From Bacteroides sp. (GTDB taxonomy: Bacteria > Bacteroidota > Bacteroidia > Bacteroidales > SM23-62), in NCBI GenBank assembly GCA_030667765.1, contig DAOUVF010000078.1, forward strand, positions 1 to 9,524: a stretch of DNA of 9,524 bases, written 5' to 3'. The notes below the pieces were generated by a model. The model was given only the letters and a program-made list of their open reading frames with translations. It was not told where the DNA came from and ran no database searches. A program made the translations under genes and the position numbers. Shown here in pieces: positions 1-7,413 of this stretch (positions are counted from its first letter, which is position 1; each line of letters starts with the position of its first letter).

Positions 1-1042
1 AACTGATCTGCCAGTCCACCGGCACACTCTGGTAACCTTCATTGAACTCCTCTCCATCCCTGCGGAAATCAAAGAATCCCCAGGAGGCGTAAGCCTGGAC
101 AGCTGCCACCATGTTGTTCATGGACTGGTCAAAATCATAATGGTCATCCTCATTGAACAGGATGGGTTTGGTCGTATACGCAGACAAGGCCTTGACCTGC
201 TGAACCATTTCTGTGATCCTTTCTGGTTCAGTCACTCCATTGCCATGGATCAAAACAAAATCAGAGGCTTCCACAACTTCAGGTGAGGGTATGGCTCCAC
301 CTCCGTAACTGGTTCCGGTCAGGAAGCTGTAACCGTCCTTCTCTTTTGCCCTGACATAGGATATCAGTGCATGTACATGCGGATCAGTCAATATCTCATG
401 GTCCCAGCGGCTAATATTGCATTCATTGTTAACTTCAATAAGGATATTCCTGTAGCCGCTTTCAAACAGCCAGTCCATCGTATAATCAATGGCCGCATAG
501 ATGGCATCATCCCCTTCCAGGTACTGGTCCTGCCCGAAATAGAAGATCCCAAGTATGGGTACAATTCCCAGTTCATCGGCCTTTTTCAGGATTCGTGAAA
601 GTCTTTCAAAATAGGCCTCCCGTGGTGCTCCCTGTGCATCGAAGGCAGAGTTCTGCCAGCCCTCGTTACCATAGCCCATGGGACTTCCCCCCTGCAGGTT
701 TACGGTAAATGAGAGCAATCCGTGGCCATACCAGTCCTCCATGGCCTCTACGAATTCATCTGTATTGCGGTCAGGATCCCATTCCCCGGTATCAGGATAT
801 TTCCATTTTACAGCTGTTTCAGGATTTTCGTCATCAAAGAGTCCCTGGACCATCCTTGAATTCATGAGGAGTCCTTCTACAGGAAAACCCTGCCAGGATC
901 TGCCTTCATAAGTTGGTTTACCGTTGATAAAAAATTGATCTCCCTGGATCTCAACGATTGTTTTCTTCTTATTGCTGATCCCTTCCTTGCAGGATATGAC
1001 AGCCAGGAGGAGAATGACTGGTAATAATGCTTTTTTCATCAT
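1..1042 (-). CDS. GH5-like (clan GH-A) glycosidase lipoprotein, 3' end outside window
   Basis: I translated 347 codons from the ATG at 1042 to the left edge with no stop, so the C-terminus is missing; from memory of similar proteins only about 20-40 residues are lost. The N-terminus is a lipoprotein signal: MMKK, a hydrophobic stretch, then VISC with the lipid-acceptor Cys at residue 18. A start at 1039 (second Met) is equally possible. After a short beta segment (INGKPTYEG, residues about 40-48) comes a TIM-barrel-type chain. VNNE at 204-207 ends in E207, the likely acid/base of clan GH-A, and LFNEDDH at 295-301 contains E298, the likely nucleophile. Both lie at the strand 4 and strand 7 spacing expected for a retaining glycosidase. 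Other blocks are FTVNLQGGSPMGYGNE (112-127), GTSYGGG (243-249) and WGFFDFR near the visible end. Substrate cannot be read from the sequence. It shares strand with the series upstream but is separated from it by the plus-strand reductase, so it probably has its own promoter. Confidence 0.8.
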   Translation of the reverse strand, partial: MMKKALLPVILLLAVISCKEGISNKKKTIVEIQGDQFFINGKPTYEGRSWQGFPVEGLLMNSRMVQGLFDDENPETAVKWKYPDTGEWDPDRNTDEFVEAMEDWYGHGLLSFTVNLQGGSPMGYGNEGWQNSAFDAQGAPREAYFERLSRILKKADELGIVPILGIFYFGQDQYLEGDDAIYAAIDYTMDWLFESGYRNILIEVNNECNISRWDHEILTDPHVHALISYVRAKEKDGYSFLTGTSYGGGAIPSPEVVEASDFVLIHGNGVTEPERITEMVQQVKALSAYTTKPILFNEDDHYDFDQSMNNMVAAVQAYASWGFFDFRRDGEEFNEGYQSVPVDWQIS

Positions 1043-1054
1043 TTGTTAGGTTTT
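1043..1054 (-). promoter_or_regulatory. A-rich translation start leader, AAAACCTAACAA
   Basis: This stretch lies directly before the ATG of the GH5-like gene on the minus strand. It has no Shine-Dalgarno core and matches similar AAAAC(C/T)T blocks before three other minus-strand starts in this window. An A-rich, SD-free context is typical of Bacteroidota initiation, so it supports the chosen start. Confidence 0.35.
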
Positions 1055-1115
1055 GGTATATGCTTGGGGTGTTAAATTATCAATTCTTTGTGTAAATTAG
1101 TAAAAACAAAATACC
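1043..1115. promoter_or_regulatory. Divergent intergenic region between glycosidase and aldo/keto reductase
   Basis: These 73 bases lie between two divergent start codons and must hold at least the 5' leaders of both genes. The region is AT-rich. On the plus strand ATTCTTTG at 1083-1090 partly resembles the Bacteroidota -7 element TAnnTTTG and would give a leader of about 25 bases for the reductase, but no -33 TTTG is found at the right spacing. I see no clear operator palindrome. The promoter role is inferred from position only. Confidence 0.3.
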
Positions 1116-2102
1116 ATGAAATACAGATTACTTGGAAAAACAGGCTTTGAGGTTTCCTGGATCTCACTCGGAACCTGGCAGGTTGGTGGCAAATGGGGAT
1201 CGGACTTTGATCACGGCAATGCAGATCGTATACTGAACCTGGCCGTGGACAAGGGCATTAACTTCATCGATACGGCTGATTTATACGGGAACAGGGAAAG
1301 TGAAAAAGCCATCGGCAGGTTGCTGAAGAGCCGGTCTGAAGAAATCTATGTCGCGACCAAGTGTGGCAGGCGGACCGCTAAGCCCACAGATAATGGCTTT
1401 ACTCCCGGGGGGATCAGGCAGTTTGTGGAAGACAGCCTGAAAAACATGCAACTTGATACGCTTGACCTGATCCAGTTGCATTGTCCGCCAACGGAAGTTT
1501 ATTACCATCCCGAAATTTTTGAATTGTTTGATCGCCTTAAAGAGGAGGGAAAGATCCGGCACCTCGGTGTCAGTGTGGAAAAAGTGGAAGAAGGGTTGAA
1601 AGCAATTGAATATGATAATGTCACCACCGTGCAGATCATCTTCAATATGTTCCGCCAGCGTCCGGCGGACAGGTTTTTCAGGTTGGCCCGTAAGAAAAAT
1701 GTAGGCATTATTGTGAGGGTCCCTCTTGCCAGCGGATTGTTATCGGGGAAGTTCAGAAAAGACACGAAGTTTGAAAAAATGGATCACCGGCATTTCAACC
1801 GCAACGGGGTCATGTTCGATAAGGGGGAAACTTTTGCAGGGATCCCGTATGATGTTGGACTCAAGGCTGTAGACAAGCTGAAAAAGGCATTCCCGGGAGT
1901 GAAAAACCTGGCTCCACAGGCCCTGCGGTGGATACTCATGCATGAAGAGGTAAGCTGTGTGATACCCGGGGCATCACGGCCGGACCAGGTGACATCCAAC
2001 CTGCTTGCGGATGATATCCACGATCTGACAGAATATGAATCTTACGAGGTGGATGAGATCTACCGGGAAGACATCAAATCAATGGTACATCATCTCTGGT
2101 AG
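1116..2102 (+). CDS. Aldo/keto reductase
   Basis: A 328-residue NAD(P)H-dependent oxidoreductase of the aldo/keto reductase superfamily, cytoplasmic because no signal or membrane segment is present. It should interconvert an aldehyde or ketone and the alcohol; the substrate is unknown but a sugar or sugar derivative fits the locus. The length is normal for the family. The catalytic tetrad is intact: D52 and Y57 in FIDTADLYG, K82 in VATKCG, and H122 in IQLHCPP. The N-terminal LGKTGFEVSWISLGTWQVGG is the usual first-strand motif, and VIPGASRPDQV near residues 285-295 is the usual cofactor phosphate-binding end of the barrel. The start at 1116 follows an AT-rich leader. It is the only plus-strand gene, divergent from the glycosidase and ending 16 bases from the convergent stop of the large lipoprotein, so it is transcribed independently of the minus-strand series. 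Confidence 0.93.
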   Translation: MKYRLLGKTGFEVSWISLGTWQVGGKWGSDFDHGNADRILNLAVDKGINFIDTADLYGNRESEKAIGRLLKSRSEEIYVATKCGRRTAKPTDNGFTPGGIRQFVEDSLKNMQLDTLDLIQLHCPPTEVYYHPEIFELFDRLKEEGKIRHLGVSVEKVEEGLKAIEYDNVTTVQIIFNMFRQRPADRFFRLARKKNVGIIVRVPLASGLLSGKFRKDTKFEKMDHRHFNRNGVMFDKGETFAGIPYDVGLKAVDKLKKAFPGVKNLAPQALRWILMHEEVSCVIPGASRPDQVTSNLLADDIHDLTEYESYEVDEIYREDIKSMVHHLW

Positions 2103-2118
2103 TCCTCCTGCCGGGTTA
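2103..2118. other. Short convergent intergenic gap
   Basis: Only 16 bases separate the stop codons of the plus-strand reductase and the minus-strand lipoprotein. I looked for a stem-loop followed by a T-run on either strand, here and in the flanking coding ends, and saw none. If transcription stops here it is not by an obvious intrinsic terminator, and the two 3' ends probably overlap. Confidence 0.5.
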
Positions 2119-4314
2119 TTAAAATCTCCTGGTATCTCTTTTCCAAAGTATATTATCATGCAGGATCTCAATGGATTCTCCCTGCATGGCTGTGCGGGCG
2201 ATGTCAACATCTTTCTTTACAAACTCAAGCAGGGCATCCCAGTTGAGTTCCTGGGTGCGTGCATATAGCTGGGTATGGTACTGGGCATTGGCAGTTTCGG
2301 CATACTGCTCCCAGTATCCGATGGCCGTTCGGAGTTCGGTAACAGCATGGGTTTTATCGTCCTCTTTGCCTGACCAGCGGTACATGGCCAGGTGGGTGGC
2401 TCCCCTGATCTTCTGGGCATAATAATGTCCAAGGTTGCCCAGGGCCGTCATGTCCCCCAGTGTTTCACCGAGTTCCACATTGTTGCCTGGATCAACGGCA
2501 GCTGCCCCTTCGATCATGGTTTTGGCGGCTGCGTCCAGGCGGGTGGCAATATCGAAGGGGGTCATCCCGTCCAGGTTTTCAGGATCCCTGGCATAGTCTG
2601 ATATTGAGATCACCCCCTGCAGGGGCATGGCAGCCACAGCAATGAAGAAATCGACATCATGGAACTTTCTCACGTCAAAACATCCCTCGGGGGAAAACTG
2701 GTAGTCATTCTGCCTGAAATGGATCTTATCCACCAGAGAAATAATATCGGAGCTTGCCTTCCATGTATGGTAAAGATGTTCTGCATCCACATCCGGGAAC
2801 CTTAAGCTGATCTGGTCAGACCAGTATCCGGAGTCCAGGTTTGGATTGTAAGCGGTCCTTCCCCATATCCGGAACCGGTACCAATGTTTATCAACCGCCA
2901 GCTGCCTGGGTGATTGGGGCTTCTTGCTGATGAATTCCCTTCCCCATACATACCCGTCCGGTCCCATATAAAATCCCGGGATCAGATCATAGGGGACATT
3001 CTTGATATATTCGCTCGCATATTCGGGATCACCCCAGCGGAAAGTGAATATATCATCATTCCTGACATTCAGCCAGCAGGGTATATCGTGGTCTTCTACA
3101 ATTTCCCGGTAGATCTTGTCGAACCATGGTGGCTTCGTGGAGGAGTACATATGTGCACGGGAATATTTGAAGGAGGTTTCAATCTCAGTTGGATAATCTT
3201 TGAATGCTTCAGCAATATCCTCAAGGTTGCTCCAGTGACGGCGGAAAATGAACCTCACATCCAGGTCCGGGTTTTCAGCCCTTGCATCCATGATCCCCTG
3301 TCCGTAAGTATGCCACATCCAGTTCTCGGTTTTGTACTTGCCGGTGAGTTCCCGGTTGATATGCTCACCTGCTGTAACACCGATCCCTTTGATATTGGGA
3401 AAGGTCAGCAGGGTTTGTTTGACGGATTTCCGGATATAATCAACGGTAATGGGATGGTCCTGCTGCCACCTGATGCCATGTTTGCCTTCCGCCCCGTTGA
3501 CAAACACATTCCAGTGGAAAAGGTATATGTCAATGCCCCGGTCTTCCGCATACTGGAATACTTTTTTCCAGTGTTCGGTCTTCTCTTCCACGCTCATTTC
3601 TTTTATAACTGTAAGGTTTTCCGGTTCCTGTATCCCTTCCTCCTTCCATTTCATGTCCGTCCAGTTATTGATGGGCTTATTGTACACAGTAACATTGGCC
3701 AGGGCCACTTCGGGATACTCGGGCACCCTGATCCAGGAAGGGTAGGGGTGAAGGCTCCAGATGGTGAGGAGGTTATACCTGTTCAGTGCCATATGGTCCA
3801 GGTACTGCTTCCAGAAATCCCATTCCCACATGGTTTCAATGTTTTTCTGTGCGGCATCGCCGGTGTCGTCATAACTGGGGGTACGGGCGTCCAGGGGGAT
3901 ATTGTATCGGAGTCCCCTGTGCCTGATATATGGTTTTTGCACTATGGATCCAATGGATAGAAGGTCCTTTCCCAGGAGGATCATTTCCGTCAGGTCAATG
4001 CCGGCATACATTAATCCATTGGCATCGCCTCCGGCCAGCACAATGCTGTTTTCCTGCTGGTCGATACGGTAAGCCTCAAAACCGAGGGCCGGATCAATGA
4101 TCATATTGATCATCAGGGCAGGCTCTTTATCTGTATCCTGATCCATCACCTTGATCTTCTTCGATTTACAGGCCTTGCTTATGTTGTCGATGGCAAAAAG
4201 GACCTGTGGGACTTCCCCATCGTATTTGATTTTTACGGATCCGGGCATATCTGATGTTGTACAGGACGCCAGGATCATCAATCCCAGGAAAACGACAATA
4301 ATGTTTTTTTGCAT
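2119..4314 (-). CDS. Large glycosidase-like lipoprotein, alpha-glucuronidase (GH67/GH115) type
   Basis: A 731-residue exported protein. I place the start at 4314, giving MQKN, a hydrophobic core and lipobox LASC with Cys at residue 18. The longer in-frame start at 4338 would overlap the upstream stop and put eight residues before the signal. After the signal, residues about 20-110 form a small alpha/beta domain ending in GGDANGLMYAGIDLTE, which resembles the N-terminal domain of GH20, GH67 and GH115 enzymes. From about 133 (RGLRYNIPLD) a barrel-type catalytic region follows, with LFHWNVF (265-271), GVTAGEH (312-318, E317), NDDIFTFRWGDPEY (419-432) and FYMGPDGYVWGRE (448-460). The last 220 residues are mostly helical. 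I cannot fix the catalytic pair; E317, D420, D421 and E460 are candidates. The general glycosidase role is family knowledge; the exact family and the substrate (perhaps a uronic-acid sugar) are inference. It is the last gene of the series, 11 bases after the upstream stop. Confidence 0.72.
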   Translation of the reverse strand: MQKNIIVVFLGLMILASCTTSDMPGSVKIKYDGEVPQVLFAIDNISKACKSKKIKVMDQDTDKEPALMINMIIDPALGFEAYRIDQQENSIVLAGGDANGLMYAGIDLTEMILLGKDLLSIGSIVQKPYIRHRGLRYNIPLDARTPSYDDTGDAAQKNIETMWEWDFWKQYLDHMALNRYNLLTIWSLHPYPSWIRVPEYPEVALANVTVYNKPINNWTDMKWKEEGIQEPENLTVIKEMSVEEKTEHWKKVFQYAEDRGIDIYLFHWNVFVNGAEGKHGIRWQQDHPITVDYIRKSVKQTLLTFPNIKGIGVTAGEHINRELTGKYKTENWMWHTYGQGIMDARAENPDLDVRFIFRRHWSNLEDIAEAFKDYPTEIETSFKYSRAHMYSSTKPPWFDKIYREIVEDHDIPCWLNVRNDDIFTFRWGDPEYASEYIKNVPYDLIPGFYMGPDGYVWGREFISKKPQSPRQLAVDKHWYRFRIWGRTAYNPNLDSGYWSDQISLRFPDVDAEHLYHTWKASSDIISLVDKIHFRQNDYQFSPEGCFDVRKFHDVDFFIAVAAMPLQGVISISDYARDPENLDGMTPFDIATRLDAAAKTMIEGAAAVDPGNNVELGETLGDMTALGNLGHYYAQKIRGATHLAMYRWSGKEDDKTHAVTELRTAIGYWEQYAETANAQYHTQLYARTQELNWDALLEFVKKDVDIARTAMQGESIEILHDNILWKRDTRRF

Positions 4315-4327
4315 TTGATTAAGTTTT
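4315..4327 (-). promoter_or_regulatory. A-rich translation start leader, AAAACTTAATCAA
   Basis: This block immediately precedes the ATG at 4314 and shares its first bases with the TAA stop of the upstream fusion gene. It matches the AAAAC(C/T)T leaders of the neighbouring genes, which favours the 4314 start over the longer one at 4338. Confidence 0.35.
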
Positions 4328-5903
4328 AACCATACCATTCGCGCTGCCTGCCCTTCAGATTCGACAATGTGTCGATGGCAATATTCACATCGTCCACTAC
4401 CTGGTAATCGAACATGCCCACACAGACGAAATCGGCACCGTTCTCAAAGGCATATTTGAATCCTGCTTCGGGATGGATGGCACCGCCGGCAAGTACTTTA
4501 AAGGCAATCCATGGGATCTTCTTTTTATTCATGAATTCAACAGTCTTTTCGGGAAAGAGGCAGAACATATTGTCGTGGAACTCATCATGGTCCTCCGACC
4601 TATCCCCGTCAACAGAGAATGGTATGCGGTTCTCAACGGGGTGAGCCGACCAGTATTTATCGTGGTGGAAGGTCTTCATGAAAAAATCAGGTTCAATTCC
4701 TGCTTCATCACAGGCTATCAGCGCCTGCACGGAATGGGCACCCATACCTGCCGGATAACCCTGCTGTTTGATATAGTCCAGGCTTTTGGCCAGCACATCT
4801 ATTTCCCCGTCCCTGACTCTCCAGTCGCAACAGTTCCCCTGTATCTGTATCAGGTCAACCCCCTGATCGATCACCGAATCTATATCTTCATATAGTTTAT
4901 CCTTCGTCGGATGAACCTGCGTCATGGTTTGCAGGCTGCTGCCAAAGATCCGCTTGTACTTGTTGATCAGGGGCAGCTGTCTGTGGCTTATATTTATGGC
5001 ATTTATCCCGGCATTTTCCGCCAGGGCCAGGGTTTCAAATACTTTCCGTTCAGTATTGTAGGCCTTGAAAAGGGAACTTACATAGATCAGGTCGCGGGAG
5101 TGGGACCAGCCACCGATCAGGTTTCCCCCGATAAAGATCCGGCTGATCTGCCTGTCAAGGATCTTTCCACGGGGGAGTTCTCCTTTCAGGTCCTTGAGCT
5201 TGCTGTCGCTGACTTTGATGGTGGCACCGGATACGGCATTCACCGAATTCCATTGGTATTTTCTGGCCGCGCCCCAGGCAAAGGCGCCGAGTACCGGGAC
5301 CATCGCCAGGTACCTCAGGATCTCCCGGCGGTGCAGTGAATCGGGCACAGCGTTCTCATCAAGCATGTTTCCGGCCTTTTTCTCTTTATCCGGTCTGTCC
5401 TCTGAACGGGAGCGCTTTGCATTACCTGCAGCACGGATGAACCGGTCAAGTCCGAAGTAAAGTCCGCTCGGGAATACAGCCAGCACTCCGAGGGTTACGA
5501 TCTCAACAAAGGTCTTGTTGATAAAAAGATAATGCCCTTCCAGCGGAATACCAAAATCAGTCCCGAAAAAAGGTGGATTGGCTACATAATACAGGGATAA
5601 TAATGCCATACCTGCAATGCTTGCATAGCGGGTCAGGAGTCCCAGCATCAGTGCCAGTCCGATCAGTGTGAGTCCCCATACATTCAATAAATCAACTACC
5701 GCCAGGGCTCCCTCGCTGGCAGCCATGGAATGGAAAAGGCCTGAGAATATCCATCTTGAATTTTCCAGGTATCCGGCTGATGTCCAGTCCGGTATCAGCA
5801 TCTTTGCAATGCCTTCATATAGCAGGTGCCATCCTACAAAAATCCTTAACAGGACAAGGAATACCGATTGAGTCCTGGAAAGGCCGTTTCTATTTGCTAT
5901 CAT
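4326..5903 (-). CDS. DoxX-type membrane domain fused to aldo/keto-reductase-like barrel
   Basis: A 525-residue protein from the start at 5903; a longer start at 5966 would overlap the upstream stop by 38 bases. Residues about 13-150 carry four hydrophobic helices (13-31, 66-90, 92-109, 131-151) with the pattern of DoxX/DoxD-family inner-membrane proteins. A charged linker (about 158-180, rich in K, R, E, D) follows, then a second export-like segment with HRREILRYLAMVPVLGAFAWG (191-211), resembling an internal Tat-type signal anchor. Residues about 252-519 form a TIM-barrel chain like aldo/keto reductases: FIGGNLIGGW, AGINAINIS, VDLIQIQ, PWIAFKVLAGG, NGADFVCVGMFD. The four tetrad positions are replaced (N304, Q309, Q329, Q355). 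A His-rich part (H413, H414, H421, H439, H443) might bind metal. It follows the FAD oxidoreductase by 25 bases and precedes the lipoprotein by 11. The barrel probably faces the periplasm. Its reaction is unknown; a redox or substrate-binding role is inference. Confidence 0.78.
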   Translation of the reverse strand: MIANRNGLSRTQSVFLVLLRIFVGWHLLYEGIAKMLIPDWTSAGYLENSRWIFSGLFHSMAASEGALAVVDLLNVWGLTLIGLALMLGLLTRYASIAGMALLSLYYVANPPFFGTDFGIPLEGHYLFINKTFVEIVTLGVLAVFPSGLYFGLDRFIRAAGNAKRSRSEDRPDKEKKAGNMLDENAVPDSLHRREILRYLAMVPVLGAFAWGAARKYQWNSVNAVSGATIKVSDSKLKDLKGELPRGKILDRQISRIFIGGNLIGGWSHSRDLIYVSSLFKAYNTERKVFETLALAENAGINAINISHRQLPLINKYKRIFGSSLQTMTQVHPTKDKLYEDIDSVIDQGVDLIQIQGNCCDWRVRDGEIDVLAKSLDYIKQQGYPAGMGAHSVQALIACDEAGIEPDFFMKTFHHDKYWSAHPVENRIPFSVDGDRSEDHDEFHDNMFCLFPEKTVEFMNKKKIPWIAFKVLAGGAIHPEAGFKYAFENGADFVCVGMFDYQVVDDVNIAIDTLSNLKGRQREWYG

Positions 5904-5918
5904 ATGTCTAAAGTTTTT
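5904..5918 (-). promoter_or_regulatory. A-rich translation start leader of the fusion gene
   Basis: AAAAACTTTAGACAT stands directly before the ATG at 5903 and falls in the 25-base gap after the FAD oxidoreductase stop. It matches the leaders of neighbouring genes and supports 5903 over the longer start at 5966. Confidence 0.35.
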
Positions 5919-5928
5919 AGCATGTATA

Positions 5929-7395
5929 TTAGCTTTCGAAATAAACTCCTCCCTGTACCAGTGCATCCTTTAACTCGGTATAGTTGAGGTCCCGCGTTCC
6001 GCAATCTTTCTGTGCGCAGAGGGCTGCCGCCGTCCCGGTGGCCTGTCCCATAGACATCACACTTACCGTGTTCCTGGTAGACATGTGTGCGCGACGGTCA
6101 GAGGTTACCATCATGCCGGCCAGCATGAGGTTATCAAGTCCCTTTGCACGCAAAGCCCTGAATGGCACCCCGTAAGTGCCGCCATCCCTGATCTGAAGCC
6201 TGGGTGCTGAATCATGGAATCCGTAAACATAGACCTCGTCATCGAAATGCCTGGCCTCTATCACATCCTCATGGGTGATATCATAATCACAGGTGATCAG
6301 CCTGCCACGGCGTATATTCAGGGATGGACTGGTACGGGCAATGAATGCATTCTCACAACCGGGGATGAATCTTTTGATCAACTCTATGCTCCTGTACTGG
6401 CGCTGTCTCAGCAGCAGTTCTGCCCTGGCGATATCATCCCGGTCAATGACACTGCCCTCCACCTTCAGATTGATCTTGATGAACATAAGGTAATTATCAT
6501 GCACGGTTGTGGTAGTGCTTGAAAACCCGATCTTTTTGGCTTCCTCGTTGTACTCTTCCGGGAGATTTACCCCGAGTCCGCTCAGGCGCACCAGCTGACC
6601 TTCCTTCCCGCTGCGAAGTCCATGTGCCATCTGCCCGATTGCATCATACTTCTGCAGGAAGGCATAATATTTTTCCATGCTTACGTTTCCCAGACCAAAG
6701 GCATTACAGGAATCATAATCATCGGGCACTGTGAATTCCGCCCCTGCATGTGCTGCCAGGTCACCGTAAGCAGTGGCATCCACGAATGATCGTGCCAGGA
6801 TGGCTTCCCGGCCGCTCCTGCTTTCGGTGATAACCCCCTTCACTTCTGTGCCCCTGGTAATGGCCCCGGCACAGAGGGTGTTCACCGCTACATGGACACC
6901 GGCCTCTACCAGCATCTCGAAGGTGACCAGCTTGTATAATTCCGTGTCAACTGCCGTGCAGATTGAATCGTAATCGAATCCCCTGTCCATTTCAGCATGG
7001 CCCGTGGTGCCTCCCACCAGCATCAGGCGGTCAATGATCTCTGAGGGAATCCCCTTTACCACCTGCCGTTTTTCCACTCCGGGGAATGCCTTCCACAGGT
7101 TATAGTAGGAATGTATGGCCGTGCCTCCTTCTGTGGCTGTACCGCCTGGATAACCCTTTGCTTCTATCAGCATGGTCTTTGCTCCCTGGCGTGCGGCTGC
7201 AATGGCAGCCACCACACCGGCGGTACCACCGCCTGCGACAACCACATCGAATTCCCTTGTGGGTAGCCTTCTGGCAGGCTCGGTATAGAGCCCTTTACTG
7301 ATTCTTTCACTGGTCCCGGTGCATCCCGCATTGATCCCTGTCAGGGCACCTGCCCCCATCAAAAGACTGAGTTTCGAAAAGTTTCTGCGGTCCAT
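5929..7395 (-). CDS. Tat-exported FAD-dependent oxidoreductase (FAD_oxidored family)
   Basis: A 488-residue flavoprotein. The first residues MDRRNFSKLS match the twin-arginine RRxFxK signal and lead into a short hydrophobic run ending INAGC (Cys25), so it is probably exported folded with its FAD and might also be lipidated, although Asn at -3 is atypical. A Rossmann dinucleotide site follows: FDVVVAGGGTAGVVAA (49-64), with E78 in MLIEAKGYPGG binding the FAD ribose. The C-terminal block, including LAGMMVTSDRRAHMSTRNT then MGQATGTAAAL, is the usual end of this family (Pfam FAD_oxidored). The length is normal. Start 7395 is fixed, since the upstream TAA at 7414-7416, which is the stop of the previous gene, is in frame and no other ATG lies between. 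Family members oxidise small organic or sugar-like substrates, often of unknown identity. Lying 18 bases after the mutarotase-like gene and 25 before the DoxX fusion, it could pass electrons to a membrane partner (inference). Confidence 0.9.
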   Translation of the reverse strand: MDRRNFSKLSLLMGAGALTGINAGCTGTSERISKGLYTEPARRLPTREFDVVVAGGGTAGVVAAIAAARQGAKTMLIEAKGYPGGTATEGGTAIHSYYNLWKAFPGVEKRQVVKGIPSEIIDRLMLVGGTTGHAEMDRGFDYDSICTAVDTELYKLVTFEMLVEAGVHVAVNTLCAGAITRGTEVKGVITESRSGREAILARSFVDATAYGDLAAHAGAEFTVPDDYDSCNAFGLGNVSMEKYYAFLQKYDAIGQMAHGLRSGKEGQLVRLSGLGVNLPEEYNEEAKKIGFSSTTTTVHDNYLMFIKINLKVEGSVIDRDDIARAELLLRQRQYRSIELIKRFIPGCENAFIARTSPSLNIRRGRLITCDYDITHEDVIEARHFDDEVYVYGFHDSAPRLQIRDGGTYGVPFRALRAKGLDNLMLAGMMVTSDRRAHMSTRNTVSVMSMGQATGTAAALCAQKDCGTRDLNYTELKDALVQGGVYFES

Positions 7396-7408
7396 GTTTA
7401 AGGTTTTA
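7396..7408 (-). promoter_or_regulatory. A-rich translation start leader, AAAACCTTAAAC
   Basis: This sequence lies directly before the ATG at 7395 in the 18-base gap after the mutarotase-like gene. It is the clearest of four similar blocks in the window and has no Shine-Dalgarno core. Confidence 0.35.
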
Positions 7409-7413
7409 GGATG

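Noticed and set aside
2966..2982. Perfect palindrome around CCCGGG near 2970
   Set aside because: It is about ten bases long, lies within coding sequence, and is expected by chance; no spacing or T-run makes it a terminator or operator.
2914..3960. Plus-strand open frame of 348 codons inside the large lipoprotein gene
   Set aside because: It is antisense to a clearly coding frame with a signal peptide and domain blocks, has no recognisable motif or leader, and looks like a shadow of the codon pattern on the other strand.
4315..4338. Longer start for the large lipoprotein at 4338
   Set aside because: It overlaps the upstream coding end and puts MVWLKLNQ before an otherwise standard lipoprotein signal beginning at 4314.
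4473..5339. Two plus-strand open frames of about 140 codons each opposite the DoxX-barrel gene
   Set aside because: They are antisense to the conserved barrel and show no domain or export features.
5904..5966. Longer start for the DoxX fusion at 5966
   Set aside because: It overlaps the FAD oxidoreductase stop by 38 bases and adds 21 residues unlike a DoxX N-terminus; 5903 has the same leader type as its neighbours.
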